Shown in pieces: positions 24,508 to 32,865 of a DNA stretch of 64,000 bases. Where the stretch lies: assembly GCF_008329605.1 (NCBI RefSeq), contig NZ_NPKO01000002.1, forward strand, positions 1-64,000. The letters run 5' to 3'. A program made the position numbers and the translations under genes. The notes beneath the pieces are model-generated. The model did no database searches, had not been told where the DNA came from, and saw nothing but the letters and a program-made list of their open reading frames with translations. Each line of letters starts with the position of its first letter. The first letter of the stretch is position 1. The stretch is from Mycolicibacterium sp. P9-64. GTDB taxonomy: Bacteria; Actinomycetota; Actinomycetes; Mycobacteriales; Mycobacteriaceae.

Positions 24508-25773
24508 ATGGGACTTCCACCAGTACTGAGCAACCGCGACTTCAACCTGTACTGGGCCGGTGTCGTGCTGTCCCAGATCGGCACCCGGGCCACGGTCGCG
24601 GCGAACCTCTATCACGTCTACCACCTGACGGGGTCGATCGCGCAGACCGGGTTGGTGGGTGCAGGCCAGGCAGTCGCGCTGCTCGTGCTGAGCCCGCTCG
24701 GTGGTGTGCTCGCCGACCGCTGGGACAGGCGCCGCCTTCTGCAGGCATCACAGGCAGTCGCGATGGTGGTGGCCGGGGCGCTGGCGACTGCGACACTGGC
24801 CGACCACATCGCAGCGTGGCAAGTGGTGCTGTCGGTGGTACTGACCACGGCCGCAGCGACATTCGACCAACCTGCCCGCCAGGCGCTGATCCCCGCGCTG
24901 GTGCCACGCATCCAACTGCCCCAGGCGTTCGCGCTGATCAACCCGTCGCGTGAGGTCGCGGTGCTGCTCGGGCCGGCGATCGCGGGTGTGCTGATCGCCA
25001 TGCAGGGCCCGGGCCTGGTGTACGCGGTCGACGCGGTGACCTATGCCGCCCTTGTCGTCATCCTGCAGCTGTTGCGGGTGCCCAAACTCGAGGGTGCCGG
25101 CACCGCGGTCTCGGTGTGGCGGCAGTTGGTCGACGGCGTAACGTTCGTCCGCAGCCGCCAGATGATCTGGATGCTGATGTCACTGGACCTGTCCGCAACG
25201 GTCTTTGGTGCCTACCGGGTAACGCTGCCCGCCTTGTGCGCAGGAGTGTTCGACGTCGGGCCGCAGGGCTACGGACTGTTGTCGGCCGCACCGTCGGCCG
25301 GGGCGCTGCTCGCCACCTACACGATCTTCGGGGTGGTGGACCGAACGGCCCGGCTTGGCCGAGTGCTCCTGATCGCCACCGTGCTCTATGGAGTCTCGAA
25401 TGTCTTTCTGGCTCAGGCGCACCTGATCGCAATCGCCGTGCTGGCTGGTCTGCTCATCGGCGCCTGCGACGCCATGGCCACGACGATCCGGCAGGCGGCG
25501 GTACAACTGGAGACCCCCGACGAACTGCGGGGCCGGGTCTCGGCGATCTACCAGATGGCCTCGCGCGGCGGCCCCGCGCTCGGGGACACGATCATGGGCG
25601 GCGTGGCCGGTCTATTGGGGCCGGTGCTTGCGTTGACTCTGGGCGGCGCCCTGGCCAGTGTGTACGCGGGCGGCTTCCTCATCCGGTCCAACCCGGTGCT
25701 GGCCTATACCGGCGTGGCTGGCGAACGCGGCAACGAGACCGCAGGGGCCGGAAAGCAATCCGACCCGGGTTGA
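24508..25773 (+). CDS. MFS transporter, EntS/enterobactin-exporter-like
   Basis: A 421-residue protein with about 12 predicted membrane segments. The loop GGVLADRWDRRRLL after helix 2 is the MFS motif A, and LETPDELRGRVSAIYQMASRGGPALGD is typical of the EntS/MFS_3 group. It is the last gene of the ABC importer unit, 4 bases after the ATPase gene. It might export a dead-end product or provide a second route for the substrate. Direction and cargo cannot be read. Confidence 0.85.
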   Translation: MGLPPVLSNRDFNLYWAGVVLSQIGTRATVAANLYHVYHLTGSIAQTGLVGAGQAVALLVLSPLGGVLADRWDRRRLLQASQAVAMVVAGALATATLADHIAAWQVVLSVVLTTAAATFDQPARQALIPALVPRIQLPQAFALINPSREVAVLLGPAIAGVLIAMQGPGLVYAVDAVTYAALVVILQLLRVPKLEGAGTAVSVWRQLVDGVTFVRSRQMIWMLMSLDLSATVFGAYRVTLPALCAGVFDVGPQGYGLLSAAPSAGALLATYTIFGVVDRTARLGRVLLIATVLYGVSNVFLAQAHLIAIAVLAGLLIGACDAMATTIRQAAVQLETPDELRGRVSAIYQMASRGGPALGDTIMGGVAGLLGPVLALTLGGALASVYAGGFLIRSNPVLAYTGVAGERGNETAGAGKQSDPG

Positions 25774-25783
25774 CACTCATCCC

Positions 25784-25798
25784 ATTGGTAATACCATT
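25784..25798. promoter_or_regulatory. GntR (FadR-type) operator G, upstream of bicupin 3
   Basis: ATTGGTAATACCATT has a perfect TGGT-AAT-ACCA core, the same core as operator B. It ends 30 bases before the start codon of bicupin 3. Confidence 0.75.
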
Positions 25799-25828
25799 AG
25801 TTCGAACAGCTCACAACGGAGGATGAAC

Positions 25829-26968
25829 GTGGCCAAGGATGCAATCGTTTCGGAGACACTGGCGAAGAAGTTCGCGACCGAGAAGGACTCGCCGTATGTC
25901 CGCTGGGTTCGCGACGAGGGCCTCGACATCATCAGCGCGCACTACGTTCCGAACCTCAACACCGTCGAGCTCAAGCCGTGGGCCCGTCGCGGCGGTCGTG
26001 GCGTCTTCATCAACCACGAAGCGTCCCGTACCTCGAACGACTGCTACGTCTGCGAGATCCCCGCGGGCAGCGAGCTCACGCCACAACGACAGCTGTTCGA
26101 GGAGATGATCATGGTGCTGTCGGGCCACGGCTCGACCGCGGTGTGGAACGACGCAGGGCAGAAGGTGACCTTCGAATGGGGACCCGGCGCGCTGTTCGCC
26201 ATCCCCCTCAACGCTTGGCATCAGCACTTCAACGGTTCCGGCAGCCAGGCCGCCCGCTTCGTGTCGTCGACCAACATGCCGCCGGTCATCAACCTGTACG
26301 ACGAACCGGAGTTCGTGTTCAACACCGCGCACGACTTCCCAGGCCGCTTCGCAGGCGAGTCGGACTACTTCGCGCCCAAGGACGAGCAGGACGGGCTGCT
26401 GCTCAAGACCAACTTCGTCGCCAATGCCGTTGATCTGCCGTTGATCTCGGCCAAGGAGCGCGGCGCGGGTGGCGGCCACATCAGGTTCTCGATGGCCAAG
26501 GGCTCGATGAACAGCCACATCTCGCAGTTCGGTACCGCAACCTACAAGAAGGGTCACCGGCACGGCCCGGGCGCGCACGTCATCATCCTGAGCGGGCAGG
26601 GGTTCAGCCTGATGTGGCCCGAGGGTGAGGAGCCGCGGCGCTACGAATGGCAGTCCGGGACGCTCATCGTGCCGCCGAACATGTGGTTCCACCAGCACTT
26701 CAACACCGGCGCCGACCCCGCGCGCTACCTGGCGTTCAAGCACGAGGTGGTGTCGATGCGCAATGCTCAGGGCGTGCCGAAGGCGTGGATCAGCCGCAGG
26801 ATCGGTGGGGACCAGATCGACTACGCCGACGAATCGCCGGTGATCAGGGAGACCTTCGCCAAGGCGCTTGCCGAGAGCGGGCTGGTGCCCAAGATGGACG
26901 AGGCCTACGCCGCCGAGCTGACCGACCTGCCACCCAAGCCGGTTGACGCAGTGCCCTCGCTGGCATGA
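25829..26968 (+). CDS. Bicupin protein 3 (EutA-associated cupin)
   Basis: A 379-residue two-barrel cupin. Barrel 1 has lost the first His pair (TPQRQLFEE) but keeps NAWHQHFNGSG; barrel 2 has a HRHGPGAH motif near 245-252 and MWFHQHFNTG, so only barrel 2 seems able to hold a metal as usual. The GTG at 25829 has GGAGG 6 bases upstream; the ATG at 25823 abuts that site and is unlikely. The EutA-like gene begins inside its stop codon, which ties the two products together. I recall cupins of this kind being named after ethanolamine ammonia-lyase activation, but cannot verify it here. Confidence 0.75.
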   Translation: MAKDAIVSETLAKKFATEKDSPYVRWVRDEGLDIISAHYVPNLNTVELKPWARRGGRGVFINHEASRTSNDCYVCEIPAGSELTPQRQLFEEMIMVLSGHGSTAVWNDAGQKVTFEWGPGALFAIPLNAWHQHFNGSGSQAARFVSSTNMPPVINLYDEPEFVFNTAHDFPGRFAGESDYFAPKDEQDGLLLKTNFVANAVDLPLISAKERGAGGGHIRFSMAKGSMNSHISQFGTATYKKGHRHGPGAHVIILSGQGFSLMWPEGEEPRRYEWQSGTLIVPPNMWFHQHFNTGADPARYLAFKHEVVSMRNAQGVPKAWISRRIGGDQIDYADESPVIRETFAKALAESGLVPKMDEAYAAELTDLPPKPVDAVPSLA

Positions 26969-28488
26969 GCCACGGTGCTGCACATGACGAGGACCACGAA
27001 CACGACGAACCCGATCTGCCGATCGAGGACAATCCGATCTGGCTGCAGGACAACGTCACCCTGCACAGCGTCGGGGTCGACATCGGCAGCTCGGGCACCC
27101 AGGTGGCGTTCTCCCGGCTGCAGCTGCGCCGCCACGGTGAGGACCTCACCAGTCGCTACGTCGTGGTGGCGCGTGACACCCTGTTCGAATCCGAGGTCGC
27201 GCTGACTCCATACACCGACGACATGCAAATCGACGCCGTCGCCCTCGGCCAAATCCTCGACAGTGCGTACGCCGAGGCGCGACGGGAGCCGGAGGACGTC
27301 GACACCGGCGTGGTCATCCTCACCGGTGAGGCCCTGCGCAGGCGCAACGCCGAGCGCATCGCCTCGGTGGTCGCCGAGCGTGCCGGTGACCTGGTGTGTG
27401 CCAGCGCCGGTCACCACATGGAGGCGATGCTGGCGGCCTACGGGTCTGGGGCAGTGCTGGCGTCGCACGACCGGAACGCACGCATCCTCAACGTCGACAT
27501 CGGCGGGGGTACCACCAAACTCACGCTGATCGAGCGCGGGCGGGTACTAGCCACGGCGGCATTCCACGTCGGTGGCAGGCTGATCGCGGTCGAGGACGGC
27601 AAGGTGAGCCGGATCGAGCCCGGTGGCCACCTGCACGCCACTACCGCGGGATACGACCTCGGCCTCGGTGACCACGTCGGGCAGGACGCACTCGACGGCA
27701 TCGCGTCGTCGATGGCCGATCTGATCGTCGCCGCCGTGTGCGGCGCGCCGTCGGCCGACTATCTCTTCCTCACCGACCGGATCGCCGACCTCAGCCTGCT
27801 GGACGGTGTGATCTTCTCCGGCGGCGTGGCCGAGTACGTCTATGGCATGGAGACAAGGGATTTCGGCGACCTGGGCCGGTTGCTCGGCGCCGCGCTTGCG
27901 GCCCGCATCGACGACGGCCTGCTACCGGCGCCGGTGTTGCCTGCCGCCGAACGCATCCGAGCCACCGTGCTCGGCGCATCGGAGTACACCGTGCAACTCA
28001 GCGGCATCACCAGCTACATCCCCGCTGCGGAGCAGACCCTGCCGCGGCGCAACCTACAGGTGGCCCGGCCCGTGTACACCCTGCACGACCGCATCGAGAC
28101 CGCCACCGTGGCATCGGCCATCGTCGACCATCTCTCGGCCTTCGGATTGCACGACACCGAGGCCGACATTGCAGTGGCACTGGACTTCACCGGCACCCCG
28201 AGCTACCGGCGACTGCGCCCGTTCGCCGAGGGCATTCGCGACGGTCTCGCCCGCCGGCTCGCGGCAGGCAAGGCGCTGTACCTCATGGTCGATGCCGATA
28301 TCGCGCTCACGCTCGGCACCATCCTGCGCGACGAGCTCGGGGTGAACGTCGACATGCTCATCCTCGACGGTGTTGCGTTGCGCGACTTCGACTTCGTCGA
28401 TCTCGGCCGCGTCCGCCAACCGTCCAACACCGTGCCCATCACCATCAAGTCCCTGGTGTTCGGTGCCATGGCCGAGGTCTCGGCATGA
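26965..28488 (+). CDS. EutA-like reactivating factor (actin-fold ATPase)
   Basis: A 507-residue protein resembling EutA, the chaperone-like ATPase that restores ethanolamine ammonia-lyase by exchanging damaged cobalamin. It has the phosphate-1 motif VGVDIGSSGTQ near 37-46 and a second motif NVDIGGGTTKLTLIE near 175. The N-terminus is acidic and His-rich (HDEDHEHDE), longer than in usual EutA. No EutBC or other cobalamin enzyme is in the window. It sits between bicupin 3 and the class II aldolase gene with ATGA overlaps on both sides. Its client is probably a product of this cluster. Confidence 0.8.
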   Translation: MSHGAAHDEDHEHDEPDLPIEDNPIWLQDNVTLHSVGVDIGSSGTQVAFSRLQLRRHGEDLTSRYVVVARDTLFESEVALTPYTDDMQIDAVALGQILDSAYAEARREPEDVDTGVVILTGEALRRRNAERIASVVAERAGDLVCASAGHHMEAMLAAYGSGAVLASHDRNARILNVDIGGGTTKLTLIERGRVLATAAFHVGGRLIAVEDGKVSRIEPGGHLHATTAGYDLGLGDHVGQDALDGIASSMADLIVAAVCGAPSADYLFLTDRIADLSLLDGVIFSGGVAEYVYGMETRDFGDLGRLLGAALAARIDDGLLPAPVLPAAERIRATVLGASEYTVQLSGITSYIPAAEQTLPRRNLQVARPVYTLHDRIETATVASAIVDHLSAFGLHDTEADIAVALDFTGTPSYRRLRPFAEGIRDGLARRLAAGKALYLMVDADIALTLGTILRDELGVNVDMLILDGVALRDFDFVDLGRVRQPSNTVPITIKSLVFGAMAEVSA

Positions 28489-29216
28489 CGGCTGGAACAC
28501 TCACCGAACTACGAAGCACCGTCGCGACGGCCTGCCGCATCCTGGCTCACCAGGGTCTCGCAGCCGACGTGCTTGGTCACGTCAGCCTGCGACTGGACTC
28601 CGAGCGGATGCTGCTGCGCTGCCGCGGACCCGAAGACCGCGGACTGCTGTTCACCGTCCCCGACGACATCCGCATCGTCGACCTCGGCGGGCATGGCGAG
28701 CTCGACGGCGGGTACGCGGTGCCGAACGAATTCCCCATCCACGCCGAGCTGCTGCGGGCCCGACCCGAGGTCAACGCCGTCGTGCACGCCCATCCCCGCG
28801 ACGTCGTGGTCGCCGAACTCGCAGGCCTCGAAATGCGACAAGTGTTCGGTGCGTACAACATCCCAGCATCGCATCTGGCACATCGCGGAGTTCCCGTCTA
28901 CCCGCGTTCGGTCCTGGTCCGCACCCCCGAGTTGGGGCGCGCGGTCGCTGGTGCGATGGGCGACTCGGCCGCCTGCGTGCTGCGCGGGCACGGCATCGTC
29001 ACCGTGGGGGAGTCGGTAGCCCAGGCCACCATGCGCGCCCTGGACGTCGAGGAGTTGTTCAAGATTGCCGCCGAACTGGCGTGCCTCGGTTCTGCACCCG
29101 ACCCGGTGCCAGCCGCTGATCACGCCGAATTGCCCGACCTGGGTTCGTCGTTCAACGACACGTCGAGGTGGCGGCACTACACAGGCCGGCTGGAGATCGC
29201 CGGCCTGGCGCAGTGA
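28485..29216 (+). CDS. Class II aldolase/adducin-family protein, possible aromatic acid decarboxylase
   Basis: A 243-residue class II aldolase-fold protein. The metal site is visible: His101 and His103 (VVHAHP) and His169 (LRGHGIVTVG), with an acidic residue in FPIHAELL (Glu88). In Gram-positive phthalate degraders the 3,4-dihydroxyphthalate 2-decarboxylase (PhtC) belongs to this family, which fits this aromatic cluster. Fuculose-phosphate aldolase or ribulose-phosphate epimerase activity are the alternatives. It is the last gene of the bicupin 3-EutA unit. Confidence 0.8.
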   Translation: MTAGTLTELRSTVATACRILAHQGLAADVLGHVSLRLDSERMLLRCRGPEDRGLLFTVPDDIRIVDLGGHGELDGGYAVPNEFPIHAELLRARPEVNAVVHAHPRDVVVAELAGLEMRQVFGAYNIPASHLAHRGVPVYPRSVLVRTPELGRAVAGAMGDSAACVLRGHGIVTVGESVAQATMRALDVEELFKIAAELACLGSAPDPVPAADHAELPDLGSSFNDTSRWRHYTGRLEIAGLAQ

Positions 29217-29219
29217 TGG

Positions 29220-30074
29220 TCAGAGGCCGCCATGTGCCTGCGTCAACGGTGTGACCGGCCTGCCGAGGTAGGAGCACTCCGGACCGTAGAGCAGCGCCGA
29301 GACGTCGGCGGCGGTCAACGTCTTGACCAGCTGGTCGACCTGCCCGGTCAGTGGCAGCATCAGCCCGGCGTCTTGAGCGAGCTGGAGGACGAAGTCCATG
29401 TCCTTCTCCTGCCAGGTGAAACGGGTGGAGTCCCACCGGCGCAGCGTGCCGTTGTCGCCGGGGCACTTCATCAGCACCTCGCGCATGCGCTGGGGATCGA
29501 GGCCGTAGCGCTTGGCGATCGACAGCGTCTCGAAGTTGGCCACGCAGTGGATCCAGTGCAGCAAGTTGTTGCAGGTCTTGGCGATTTGTCCGGCGCCGAG
29601 CGGTCCGACGTGCTCGACCCCGCGGCTGTAGGTCATCAGCACCGGGCGGGCACGGTCGACGTCGGCCTTGGCGCCTCCGCACAACGACAACAGATTGCCC
29701 TCCTGGGCGCCGAGGGCGCCGAACACGACCGGGGCGTCGATGATCTTGCGGCCCTTGGGTTCAACGATCGTGGCGAGGCTGCGCATGAACTCGAGGCTGT
29801 GGGTGCCCGCCACCACGAGCAGTTGGCCCGGATGGTCGCGGCTGACCAGTTCTTCGGCGACGGCGTGCATCTGGTCGTTGGTGCGCAGGCAGGCGATGAC
29901 GATGTCGGCTTGGTCGGCGACGTCGCCGAGCCCGGATGCCGCCTTCGCGCCGTTGGCGACCGCGGTGGCCAGTCGATCGCCATCGACGTCATGAGCGATG
30001 ACGTCGAAGCCCCCGGTCACCGTGTGCCCGGCCATCGCAAGTCCCATGTCGCCAACGCCGACGATCCCGATCAT
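29220..30074 (-). CDS. 3-hydroxyisobutyrate dehydrogenase-family (beta-hydroxyacid) dehydrogenase
   Basis: A 284-residue NAD(P)-dependent beta-hydroxyacid dehydrogenase. It starts with the Rossmann motif IGIVGVGDMG, and has the catalytic block GPLGAGQIAKTCNN with Lys166. The substrate-binding DAPVVFGALGAQEG differs from the usual DAPVSGG, so the substrate is probably not hydroxyisobutyrate. It is divergent from the Rieske oxygenase across operator H, and may act as dehydrogenase in the same pathway. ATG 30074 has GGAGG 6 bases upstream. Confidence 0.87.
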   Translation of the reverse strand: MIGIVGVGDMGLAMAGHTVTGGFDVIAHDVDGDRLATAVANGAKAASGLGDVADQADIVIACLRTNDQMHAVAEELVSRDHPGQLLVVAGTHSLEFMRSLATIVEPKGRKIIDAPVVFGALGAQEGNLLSLCGGAKADVDRARPVLMTYSRGVEHVGPLGAGQIAKTCNNLLHWIHCVANFETLSIAKRYGLDPQRMREVLMKCPGDNGTLRRWDSTRFTWQEKDMDFVLQLAQDAGLMLPLTGQVDQLVKTLTAADVSALLYGPECSYLGRPVTPLTQAHGGL

Positions 30075-30121
30075 CACATTCCTCCGGTTGTTGTTGTCTG
30101 AAGCCTTGGCCCGTAAGAACT

Positions 30122-30136
30122 AATGGTATTACAATT
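30122..30136. promoter_or_regulatory. GntR (FadR-type) operator H, divergent promoter region
   Basis: AATGGTATTACAATT matches the motif with ACAA in the right arm. It lies between the dehydrogenase (start 30074) and the Rieske oxygenase (start 30188). Confidence 0.62.
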
Positions 30137-30187
30137 AGGGTGTTGCGATGAACGACTCGTCACGAATCGAAGGGGAGAGGCCACGCG

Positions 30188-31474
30188 GTGCTGAGGGCAG
30201 AGATCAACGAGCTGTTGACACAAACGGGTCCGGGTACGCCCATGGGCGAGATGTTTCGGCAGTACTGGCTACCGGCCATGCTGGCCGAGGAATTGCCCGA
30301 CAACGACTGCCCACCAGTTCGCGTGAAGCTGCTGAGCGAGCGCATGGTCGCGTTCCGTGACAGCGAAGGGCGCTACGGCTTGATCGACGAATTCTGCGCG
30401 CATCGCGGCGCGTCACTGTGGTTCGGCCGCAACGAGGGCTCTGGGCTGCGTTGCCCGTACCACGGGTGGAAGTACGACGTGACCGGTCAGGCGATCGAAG
30501 TTCCCTCGGAGCCGGAGAACAGCACGTTCTGCTCGCACGTCAAGCTCACCGCCTACCCGCTGATCAAGATCGGCGATCTCCTATGGACCTACATGGGGGA
30601 CCCGCAGAAGCAGCCGCCGCTACCGGAGTACGAGTTCGCCACCGTCCCTGCCGATCAGACCTACACCTCCAAGCGCTGGCAGGAATGCAACTGGCTGCAG
30701 GCATTCGAGGGCGGCATCGACTCGAGCCACGTCTCGTTCCTGCACTCCGGCGGACTCAAGACCGACCCACTCTTCAAGGGCGCCAAGGGCAATCAGTACA
30801 ACATGGCCGACCTCAAACCGTACTTCGAGGTCGCCGACGCCGAAGGCGGGCTGTTCGTCGGCGCGCGCCGCAACGCCGAGGCAGATACCTACTACTGGCG
30901 GATCACGCCGTGGGTGATGCCGTGCTTCACGATGGTCCCGCCGCGCGGCGACCACCCGGTGCACGGGCACTTCTGGATCCCGATCGACGACGAGAACTGC
31001 TGGACCTACTCGTTCGACTATCATCCCGTCCGGCCACTGAGCACCGACGAAGTGCAGGCGATGCGCGACGGCCACGGTGTGCACAGCGAGAACATCCCGG
31101 GCACCTTCCGCCCGATGGCCAACAAGGACAACGACTACCTGATCGACAGGGAAGCGCAGCGGCGCGGAGACACCTACTCGGGGGTGAAGGGCATTGCGAT
31201 GCAGGACGCGTCGCTGCAGGAGAGCATGGGCCCGATCGTCGACCGCAGCAAGGAGATGCTCGTCTCGGCCGACACCGGCATCATCAAGGCTCGCCAGAAG
31301 CTGAAGAAGGCGACCGAGGCGTTGCGGGACAAGGGGATCACACCTCCCGGCGTTGACCCAGCCCACCACAGGGTGCGTTCTGCGGCGGTGGTGCTGCCGC
31401 GGGATGCGTCGTTCGTCGAGGCCTGCCGTGACGACCTTTCGGTTCGCGAGGGCGTGCGGCAGTCGTCGGTATGA
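30188..31474 (+). CDS. Rieske non-haem iron oxygenase, large subunit (phthalate 4,5-dioxygenase-like)
   Basis: A 428-residue oxygenase. The Rieske ligands are Cys70, His72, Cys89 and His92 (CAHRG and CPYHGW); the mononuclear iron site is GGIDSSHVSFLH with His181 and His186 and the bridging Asp178. The opening (GTPMGEMFRQYWLPAM) and general form match the phthalate 4,5-dioxygenase branch of large homo-oligomeric oxygenases. No small subunit follows. Electrons likely come from the ferredoxin and reductase at 8768-10338. GTG start with GGGGAGAGG before it. It is the likely entry enzyme of the pathway. Confidence 0.93.
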   Translation: MLRAEINELLTQTGPGTPMGEMFRQYWLPAMLAEELPDNDCPPVRVKLLSERMVAFRDSEGRYGLIDEFCAHRGASLWFGRNEGSGLRCPYHGWKYDVTGQAIEVPSEPENSTFCSHVKLTAYPLIKIGDLLWTYMGDPQKQPPLPEYEFATVPADQTYTSKRWQECNWLQAFEGGIDSSHVSFLHSGGLKTDPLFKGAKGNQYNMADLKPYFEVADAEGGLFVGARRNAEADTYYWRITPWVMPCFTMVPPRGDHPVHGHFWIPIDDENCWTYSFDYHPVRPLSTDEVQAMRDGHGVHSENIPGTFRPMANKDNDYLIDREAQRRGDTYSGVKGIAMQDASLQESMGPIVDRSKEMLVSADTGIIKARQKLKKATEALRDKGITPPGVDPAHHRVRSAAVVLPRDASFVEACRDDLSVREGVRQSSV

Positions 31475-32001
31475 CACGCCCGATCCTCGGCAGCAGTTGC
31501 GCACGGGCCACCACCGCTGCGGAGATGCGCTACCGCATCGATCGGCCCATCCGTGGCAGGTGGGGCGCGCGCATCATCGCGCTCGACGCGCACGCCGGCG
31601 AGATCGTCGCGCGTATAGCTGAAAACGAATGGGGCAGTGCGCGTTTCTATACCATCGGCGCATCCGTGGTCGAGGTCGGGGACGGTGGGTCGCACTCGGT
31701 GACGTTGCGCCCGGTGGGTCCCGTTGCCAACGGTCACCACCCCAGCCTGCTCGACGAACTCGACGAACTCGACGAGGCCGACGTCGTCGTGATGGTCGCG
31801 ACGACCGGTACCGACAGGGCGGCGGCCACCATCATCGGAGCGGCGTGCACGGTGCGCGCCATCATGACCGCAGGCCTGGTGATCGGCGACTACGTGGAGG
31901 TGGCCGAGACCGTCGCGACGATGCGGCCGCATGCACGCGTGATCATGGTCAGCGGTGACGAGCACGACGTCGTCGACGTGCTCACCGCGCTAAGGGCGTG
32001 A
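31471..32001 (+). CDS. Protein of unknown function in the Rieske operon
   Basis: A 176-residue protein that I do not recognise. It has an N-terminal mixed part, an acidic repeat LLDELDELDEADVVV (about 92-106), then a Gly/Ala-rich hydrophobic stretch VATTGTDRAAATIIGAACTV and a C-terminal half resembling one strand-helix-strand of a nucleotide-binding fold. No signal peptide or Cys cluster. It overlaps the Rieske oxygenase stop codon by 4 bases and precedes the PanB-like gene, so it is made together with the oxygenase; a small accessory role is possible. Confidence 0.7.
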   Translation: MTRPILGSSCARATTAAEMRYRIDRPIRGRWGARIIALDAHAGEIVARIAENEWGSARFYTIGASVVEVGDGGSHSVTLRPVGPVANGHHPSLLDELDELDEADVVVMVATTGTDRAAATIIGAACTVRAIMTAGLVIGDYVEVAETVATMRPHARVIMVSGDEHDVVDVLTALRA

Positions 32002-32010
32002 GGAAAGAAC

Positions 32011-32865
32011 ATGAATGACTCCGTTGTGAATGACTCCGTTGTGAAAGATCGTGTGACCCTTGGCGATCTGCGGTCGATGAAGTACTCGGGCCGCAAGATC
32101 GTGGGCGTGGTGGCATGGGACTACCAGATGGCGCGCATCGTCGACCGCGCGGGCGTCGACCTGGTGTCGGTGGGCGACACGGTCGGCGTGAACCTGTGGG
32201 GGCAGCCCAACCCGCTGGAGATCACGATGGACCAGATGCTGGTCGTCTGCCAGGCCGTGCGCCGCGGCGTGCGACGGGCACTGCTGAGCGCCGACTTCCC
32301 CTTCGGTCCACTGCAGGAAGGCCCGAAGAGCGCCGTGCGTGCCGCGATCAAGCTGGTGAAGGAGGCGGGCGTCGACGTGGTGAAGCTCGACGGCGCGGCC
32401 GATCACCTCGATGCCGTCGCCGCGATCACCAAGGCGGGCATACCCGTCTTCGCCCAGTTCGGCATCACCCCGCAGACCTCGCTGAAGTACGGCACCACCT
32501 ACAGTGCGACGCCGAAGCCGGGTGACACGGTCCGCGATGAGCTGCTCGACGAGATGGTCGGAGAAGCCAAGCGATTGGAGGCGGCAGGAGCCGTTCTGCT
32601 GAACTTCACCAACTCCGGACCCGTCGTCGGACCGGTCGTGGCAGAGGCGGTTTCGATTCCGGTGCTCGGTGGGTTCGGTGGCGGACCGTGGCTCGACGGC
32701 CGGATCCGGATGGCCACCGCAGCGATCGGCTACAGCGCCGACGGCCTCGACGATCCGCCGAACACCTACGCCAACGTCGCACAGATCGCCTTCGACGCGA
32801 TCACGGCGTACGCCGACGACGTACGGTCGGCTCAGCAGATAGTCGGCGGCATCGGGCGGTCGTGA
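32011..32865 (+). CDS. PanB-like protein (ketopantoate hydroxymethyltransferase family paralogue)
   Basis: A 284-residue TIM-barrel protein resembling 3-methyl-2-oxobutanoate hydroxymethyltransferase. Family segments are VSVGDTVGVNLWGQPN (PanB: VGDSLGM), LLSADFPFG, VKLDGAA (PanB: VKLEGG), FAQFGITPQ (PanB: HIGLTPQ). Several changes at these sites, e.g. Asp for Glu in VKLDG and Phe for His in FAQFG, argue for a changed substrate. It is in the aromatic operon, not with pan genes, so an aldol-type C-C bond reaction on a 2-oxo acid pathway product is plausible. The first codons contain a tandem 15-base duplication. Confidence 0.8.
   Translation: MNDSVVNDSVVKDRVTLGDLRSMKYSGRKIVGVVAWDYQMARIVDRAGVDLVSVGDTVGVNLWGQPNPLEITMDQMLVVCQAVRRGVRRALLSADFPFGPLQEGPKSAVRAAIKLVKEAGVDVVKLDGAADHLDAVAAITKAGIPVFAQFGITPQTSLKYGTTYSATPKPGDTVRDELLDEMVGEAKRLEAAGAVLLNFTNSGPVVGPVVAEAVSIPVLGGFGGGPWLDGRIRMATAAIGYSADGLDDPPNTYANVAQIAFDAITAYADDVRSAQQIVGGIGRS
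32012..32041 (+). repeat. Tandem 15-base duplication in the PanB-like gene start
   Basis: TGAATGACTCCGTTG occurs twice in a row (32012-32026 and 32027-32041). It adds the residues NDSVV in frame, so the reading frame is kept. It probably arose by slippage. Confidence 0.85.

Noticed and set aside
26965..28488. Idea of a complete ethanolamine utilisation (eut) operon
   Set aside because: No EutB, EutC, microcompartment or cobalamin genes were found; only the EutA-like protein is present.
31471..32001. Similarity of the ATTGTD segment to FtsZ/tubulin GTP-binding loops
   Set aside because: The full GGGTGTG signature and other tubulin motifs are missing and the protein is too short; the likeness is superficial.
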